This document shows positions 13,469 through 13,796 of a stretch of DNA of 13,796 nucleotides, in pieces. The DNA comes from DASVDE01 sp035558955 (GTDB taxonomy: Bacteria > Actinomycetota > Thermoleophilia > Solirubrobacterales > 70-9), in contig DATMBX010000006.1 of assembly GCA_035558955.1 (NCBI GenBank), forward strand, positions 1-13,796, given 5' to 3'. The position numbers were made by a program, and so were the translations under genes. Below the pieces are notes generated by a model, which searched no databases, was not told the DNA's origin, and worked only from the letters and a program-made list of their open reading frames with translations. Position 1 is the stretch's first letter, and every line of letters starts with the position of its first letter.

Positions 13469-13488
13469 CCTTTACGCTAAAGTAAAGG
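13469..13488 (+). promoter_or_regulatory. Probable autoregulatory operator of the toxin-antitoxin pair
   Basis: The 7-bp inverted repeat CCTTTAC / GTAAAGG is separated by GCTAAA and ends one base before the antitoxin ATG at 13490. It contains TAAAGT (13478-13483), six bases before the ATG, which fits the leaderless -10 pattern. Antitoxins of the AbrB class commonly bind such palindromes to repress their own operon. The exact binding site is an inference. Confidence 0.55.
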
Positions 13489-13489
13489 C

Positions 13490-13708
13490 ATGCCGCGGAT
13501 CTCCACGAAGCATCAGGTGACCCTGCCGGTCGAGAGCCTCAGGATCGCCGGGCTGAAACCCGGCGACGAGGTGACGATCGAGCCCGAAGGACCGGACCGG
13601 ATCGTCGTCCATCGGGCGGAGCCAAATCTCGACCGGGCGCTCGGGGTCTTCGACGGGCTGTACGAGCCTGGCTACCTCGACCGCCTGCGCTCCGAGGAGC
13701 GCGCTTGA
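13490..13708 (+). CDS. vapB: AbrB/SpoVT-type antitoxin (VapB-like)
   Basis: This is a 72-residue protein. Residues 1-43 form a swapped-hairpin AbrB DNA-binding domain (STKHQVTLPVESLRIAGLKPGDEVTIEPEG). The C-terminal tail (LDRALGVFDGLYEPGYLDRLRSEE) is the toxin-binding part typical of VapB partners of PIN-domain toxins. It should neutralise the downstream ribonuclease and, with it, repress the operon through the palindrome just upstream. Its stop overlaps the next gene (TTGA: toxin start TTG at 13705, antitoxin stop TGA at 13706), which implies translational coupling. No Shine-Dalgarno sequence is well placed. Confidence 0.88.
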   Translation: MPRISTKHQVTLPVESLRIAGLKPGDEVTIEPEGPDRIVVHRAEPNLDRALGVFDGLYEPGYLDRLRSEERA

Positions 13709-13796
13709 GCGCTGCCTGCGTGCTCGACACAGATGTCGTCATTGCCGCTCTCGACCGAGGAGACGCTCATCACAGAAACGCGGCTCGAGCTTTCAA
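13705..13796 (+). CDS. vapC: PIN-domain toxin (VapC-like), N-terminal part (cut by window edge)
   Basis: About 30 codons are visible. VLDTDVVIAALDRGDAHH is the N-terminal PIN-domain strand and helix, with the first catalytic Asp in LDTD; PIN toxins are Mg-dependent ribonucleases. The start may be TTG 13705, overlapping the antitoxin stop, or GTG 13720, which begins just before LDTD. The remaining three or so acidic active-site residues lie beyond the window, so integrity cannot be judged. Pairing with the AbrB-type antitoxin makes the assignment firm despite the short length. Confidence 0.8.
   Translation, partial: MSAACVLDTDVVIAALDRGDAHHRNAARAF

Overview
The window is very GC-rich DNA with GTG and TTG starts, strong G/C third positions, an AbrB-type antitoxin with a PIN toxin, an actinobacterial-style Mrp lacking its CxxC motif, and an L-gulonolactone dehydrogenase-type oxidase. 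Together these suggest a chromosomal segment of an actinobacterium, most likely of the Thermoleophilia/Solirubrobacterales type. The lineage is an inference; there is no rRNA or marker search behind it. I see no phage, plasmid or CRISPR signature.

Layout. At the left edge is the N-terminal part of an NAD(P)-binding SDR/epimerase (minus), divergent from a 7Fe ferredoxin (plus). Next come an Mrp-type Fe-S carrier ATPase (minus), a large secreted Ig-fold protein (plus) and a cyclophilin (plus) convergent with a GAP-family membrane protein (minus). A tRNA-Ser(UGA) (minus) is followed by an MFS transporter (plus), an FAD-linked sugar-lactone oxidase (plus), a convergent PLP enzyme of the D-threonine aldolase/alanine racemase fold (minus), a tRNA-Ser(GCU) (minus) and a cytochrome P450 (minus). 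The right end holds a pyruvate kinase homologue lacking its lid (B) domain (plus), a PaaI/DUF4442-type thioesterase (plus), and a VapBC-like toxin-antitoxin pair whose toxin is cut by the window end.

Most genes look like single transcription units with mixed metabolic and housekeeping roles. The clearest functional grouping is the lactone oxidase, PLP enzyme and P450; the clearest operon is the toxin-antitoxin pair. Several genes have no Shine-Dalgarno sequence but have a TAGGGT-like -10 hexamer 6 to 9 bases before the start codon, implying leaderless mRNAs.

The most striking non-coding feature is a set of nine intergenic inverted repeats in two sequence families (A, four copies; B, five copies). 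Every copy is exactly 45 bp long. They show covarying arms and an asymmetric conserved centre that gives each copy a direction. They lie at gene ends, between divergent promoters, and next to or over likely -35 regions; they lack U-tracts, so they are not ordinary terminators. Two B doublets, each with an exact 72-bp period and pointing in opposite directions, bracket the lactone oxidase gene. A third, unrelated 23-bp tandem duplication lies beside tRNA-Ser(UGA). This hairpin family is the best candidate here for an undescribed element.
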